A stretch of DNA of 32,345 nt. Origin: Spirochaetaceae bacterium. GTDB taxonomy: Bacteria; Spirochaetota; Spirochaetia; DSM-27196; SLAA01. Under the pieces are notes generated by a model. It was not told where the DNA came from and made no database searches. It saw only the letters and a list, made by a program, of their open reading frames with translations. The position numbers and the translations under genes were made by a program. Shown here in pieces: positions 30,186-32,345 of this stretch (positions are counted from its first letter, which is position 1; each line of letters opens with the position of its first letter). The DNA lies in contig PUPD01000055.1 of NCBI GenBank assembly GCA_003552985.1, positions 1-32,345 of the forward strand, given 5' to 3'.

Positions 30186-31637
30186 TCACAATGCATCGCG
30201 TAGAAGCTCGCTGCCGGCACCACATTTCTGAATATCCTTGTACGATATGCCGGTCTCACGAATCAGCAACTTGATGATCTTGTAACTGCAGAACCCACCC
30301 TGGCAGCGGCCCATGCCGGCCCGAGTGAAATACTTGATACCGTCAAGCGTGGTGTGTCCACGGTGGATCGCCTCCACGATCTCGGCTTCCGAGATCTCCT
30401 CGCAGCGGCAGACAACGTTACCGTAGGCGGGATTCGCGTTCACCAGATTATCGGCCTCGTACGGGCCAAGATCACGAATACGCGGCAGCTTGGAGACGTA
30501 CGGGTCCCACTCAGCCTTTTCCACCAGGCTGCAGCCTGCCTTCTTGACCAGGTCTTTGACGTACTCGCCGATCGCCGGTGCCGCGGTCAGCCCCGGTGAC
30601 TGAATGCCGGCTACCTGAATGAAGTTCGGCGCCTTGGCCGAGATGTCGATGTAGAAATCCCCGTCGGCGAGCGCCGGCCTCAGACCTGAAAACGCGGTGA
30701 TCACATCGGTCTGCGAGACCTTCGGTACCATCTTGCGCGCCTGGTCAAGAATCAGGTTGAGTTGGTCAGTGTTGGTCGAAAGGTCCTCTTTGTCTTCGAT
30801 CTCCTGTGCGGTAGGTCCAATCAGCACCGTGCCCTCCACGGTCGGGATCACGAGCATCCCCTTCGAGACCTTCGTCGGCACCGGAAACAGCACCCGCTGC
30901 GGAGCCGCTTCGGTGGCGCGGTCGAGCAGGAAGTACTCGCCTTTGCGCGGGATGATCTGGAACTCCTCGGCACCAAAGATCTCCGATACCCGGTCGGCGA
31001 ACAAACCCGCTGCATTGACCACGTAGCGTGCCTCCATCTGCCGCCCGTCGGCGGCGTGGATGCGGTAGCGCTCGCCGGCCCGCTCGGCATGCACCACCTC
31101 AAAGCCGGTTACGACCTCCACCCCGTTCTTCTGCGCCGACTCAACAACCGAGAACACGAAGCGGTACGGCTCCAGCACACCTCCGCCCGGGGCGTGCAGC
31201 CCGCCGACGCAGTCGGGATTGAGCTTAGGCTCGAGCTCGAACATTCGCTCGCGCGAGCACATCTCGATGCCGATGGCGCCGTTCTCCACCCCCTGCGTAT
31301 AGAGGTGATCGATGTACTTCATCTCCTCATCGTTCAACGCCGCTACCAGGATACCGCAGCGCTTGAACGGGAAGTCGAGCTCGCGCTGCAGGCGGTCGTA
31401 CATCAGGTTGCCGCGGATCTCCAACCTGCTCTTGAGGTACTTCAGATTGTGATGGAACCCGCCGTGCACGATTCCCGAGTTCGCCCGCGAGACTCCCATC
31501 GAGACGTCGCACTCCTTATCGAGCAGCACGACATCGAGCTTATACGCCGAAAGCTGGCGCGCAATACAGGAGCCGCTTAACCCGGCGCCGACGATCGCCA
31601 CATCAACGCGTAATGCGGCCGCATCAGTACTCGCCAT
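30186..31637 (-). CDS. FAD-dependent glycerol-3-phosphate dehydrogenase-like protein
   Basis: A 483-residue flavoprotein of the DAO/GlpA family. It has the FAD site VGAGLSGSCIA (16-26), ANSGIVHGGFHH, and the closing segment VAGIQSPGLTAAPAIGEYV. A C-terminal BFD-like iron-sulfur domain has C410-R-C412 and C445-x4-C450 (MGRCQGGFC). The best-supported role is oxidation of glycerol 3-phosphate or a related 2-hydroxy compound. No glpK or glpF is nearby, so the substrate is uncertain. ATG 31637 is preceded by AAGGAAGGA. It leads a three-gene operon with the FAD oxidoreductase and DUF1667 protein. Confidence 0.88.
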   Translation of the reverse strand: MASTDAAALRVDVAIVGAGLSGSCIARQLSAYKLDVVLLDKECDVSMGVSRANSGIVHGGFHHNLKYLKSRLEIRGNLMYDRLQRELDFPFKRCGILVAALNDEEMKYIDHLYTQGVENGAIGIEMCSRERMFELEPKLNPDCVGGLHAPGGGVLEPYRFVFSVVESAQKNGVEVVTGFEVVHAERAGERYRIHAADGRQMEARYVVNAAGLFADRVSEIFGAEEFQIIPRKGEYFLLDRATEAAPQRVLFPVPTKVSKGMLVIPTVEGTVLIGPTAQEIEDKEDLSTNTDQLNLILDQARKMVPKVSQTDVITAFSGLRPALADGDFYIDISAKAPNFIQVAGIQSPGLTAAPAIGEYVKDLVKKAGCSLVEKAEWDPYVSKLPRIRDLGPYEADNLVNANPAYGNVVCRCEEISEAEIVEAIHRGHTTLDGIKYFTRAGMGRCQGGFCSYKIIKLLIRETGISYKDIQKCGAGSELLRDAL

Positions 31638-31656
31638 ATATCCTTCCTTGTAACAA

Positions 31657-31706
31657 AAGTCATGACTTCAGTAGCAAGCGTTCCAACGCCCGGCGCCACT
31701 GTATCA
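31657..31706 (-). promoter_or_regulatory. candidate promoter and operator of GlpA-like operon
   Basis: On the minus strand TGATACAGT (31706-31698) resembles an extended -10. Downstream, between it and the Shine-Dalgarno, lies a perfect 12-bp palindrome AAGTCATGACTT (31657-31668), and before that a GCGTT-N2-AACGC dyad (both palindromic). The palindrome sits where a repressor could block transcription. Confidence 0.35.
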
Positions 31707-31780
31707 CGGTTTGCCGCGCTGCGCCAGAGCCGATCGGTCACCGGAAGCATCATAGCAGGCAATCCGGGGTCTCGAAAGCA

Positions 31781-31818
31781 CGCAGAAGCGGGACACGGTT
31801 ACCCTTCTGCGGTACTAT
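31781..31818 (+). promoter_or_regulatory. promoter of SH3 gene with inverted repeat
   Basis: GGGACA (31790-31795) and TACTAT (31813-31818), 17 nt apart, form a modest promoter. A dyad CGCAGAAG(C)GG / CCCTTCTGCG (31781-31811, about 10 bp with one bulge) spans the region between the hexamers, suggesting an operator. Confidence 0.4.
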
Positions 31819-31846
31819 AGGGGTATCTTGAGGAGGAAGATAAAGC

Positions 31847-32332
31847 ATGCGTAGACAGGTGCTGTTTTCATTGGCGCTGTTCTTTGTGGTGCTGTCGGTC
31901 ATAGCGGGTTCGAGCGAAGAACGCAGCGTCGAGGTGAAAGAAACGCCGATGCGGGAGCGGCCGGGGTTTCTCGGCACGCCGGTCATGACCCTGAGCTATG
32001 GGGACCGGGTCCAGGTGCTTGACGGCAGACAGGATTGGACCCAGGGGCGCTTTGCGGCCACCGGGGCTGAAGGCTGGATTCATAACTCGGCTTTGACCTC
32101 CAAGCGCATTATCGTCAATCCGAGCACCCGCGACGTCGAGCGCTCGGCAACCGACACCGAGGTAGCGCTTGCCGGCCGCGGATTCAACGAAGAAGTTGAA
32201 GCACGCTATCGCGCCGAGCAAGGACTTGAGTTCAGCTTTATCGACCGCATCGAGGAGCGGGAGGTGCCGGTCGCGGAGCTGGCTGCATTCGTCGAGGCGG
32301 GTGAGCTCAACGATCCGGACGGAGGTGAGTGA
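31847..32332 (+). CDS. secreted SH3-domain protein
   Basis: A 161-residue exported protein. A signal peptide covers residues 1 to about 21 (RRQVLFSLALFFVVLSVIAG). A bacterial SH3 domain follows (about 28-88) with the usual TPMRERPGFLGTPVMTLSYGDRVQVLDGRQDWTQ...GAEGWIHNSALT layout (written here in part), where the terminal GWIHNSALT is diagnostic. A charged helical C-terminal part (about 105-161) has no recognised fold. SH3 domains of this type often bind cell-wall components. ATG 31847 has AGGAGGAA eight bases upstream. Its TGA shares a base with the next start, so the following gene is coupled. Confidence 0.85.
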   Translation: MRRQVLFSLALFFVVLSVIAGSSEERSVEVKETPMRERPGFLGTPVMTLSYGDRVQVLDGRQDWTQGRFAATGAEGWIHNSALTSKRIIVNPSTRDVERSATDTEVALAGRGFNEEVEARYRAEQGLEFSFIDRIEEREVPVAELAAFVEAGELNDPDGGE

Positions 32333-32345
32333 TGCGTGCAACCAT
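32332..32345 (+). CDS. start of next gene (partial, truncated by window)
   Basis: ATG at 32332-32334 overlaps the SH3-gene stop (TGATG) and has GGAGG (32321-32325) six bases upstream. Only M-R-A-T is visible, so the product cannot be named, but it is likely co-translated with the SH3 protein. Confidence 0.6.

Overview
This is a dense, GC-rich bacterial chromosome segment made almost entirely of core and housekeeping genes. I find no insertion sequence, prophage, CRISPR array or rRNA, and no gene-free stretch longer than 300 bases. The largest gaps are 25596-25832, the leader of a small heat-shock gene, and 31638-31846, a divergent promoter region. The best guess for the source is a free-living spirochaete of the Spirochaeta/Alkalispirochaeta/Salinispira type. 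Reasons: HPr and HPr kinase encoded with rpoN but without PTS transport genes, an Lpt-type outer-membrane module, CheR/CheB, and a three-gene GlpA-like/oxidoreductase/DUF1667 operon. This assignment is an inference from gene content; no rRNA is present to settle it.

Layout, left to right. (1) A tRNA-Ala(CGC) on the minus strand, then a small BamE/SmpA-like lipoprotein on plus. (2) A minus-strand operon (7134 to 636) encoding a secreted LamG-like/FN3 protein, a 1069-residue TPR protein with a very acidic linker, an HDOD protein and a metallo-beta-lactamase-fold hydrolase. Its joints are start/stop overlaps or gaps of under 10 bp, and its function is unknown. (3) uvrC on plus, diverging from that operon across at most 36 bp and overlapping holA tail to tail by 38 bp. 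(4) A long minus-strand series read from 21304 down to 8978: pyrG, lptC-like, lptA-like, lptB, a short gap with an 8-bp tandem repeat, rpoN, hpf, hprK, ptsH, a DUF4390 gene, an NtrY-like kinase, an NtrX/NtrC-like sigma-54 activator, lexA and holA. It groups nucleotide synthesis, LPS transport, sigma-54 with its regulators, the HPr switch and DNA-damage control. (5) A bifunctional-nuclease-family gene, divergent from cheR-cheB-lipB. (6) A YmdB-family protein that has lost most metal ligands, facing away from an hsp20 gene that is coupled to an unannotated 50-codon membrane protein and followed by a clear terminator. (7) A flavodoxin/esterase pair on minus, divergent from a SlyD-like prolyl isomerase. 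(8) The GlpA-like/FAD oxidoreductase/DUF1667 operon on minus, and finally an SH3-domain secreted protein on plus whose downstream partner begins at the last 14 bases.

Several start sites were moved from the longest open frame to internal GTG, TTG or ATG codons, using Shine-Dalgarno spacing, family N-termini and overlap with neighbours. The points most worth a second look are the metal-ligand-poor YmdB homologue, the 13-bp duplication that puts a mini-ORF across the lipB start, the structured hsp20 leader with its coupled micro-membrane protein, and the uncharacterised LamG/TPR/HDOD/MBL operon.
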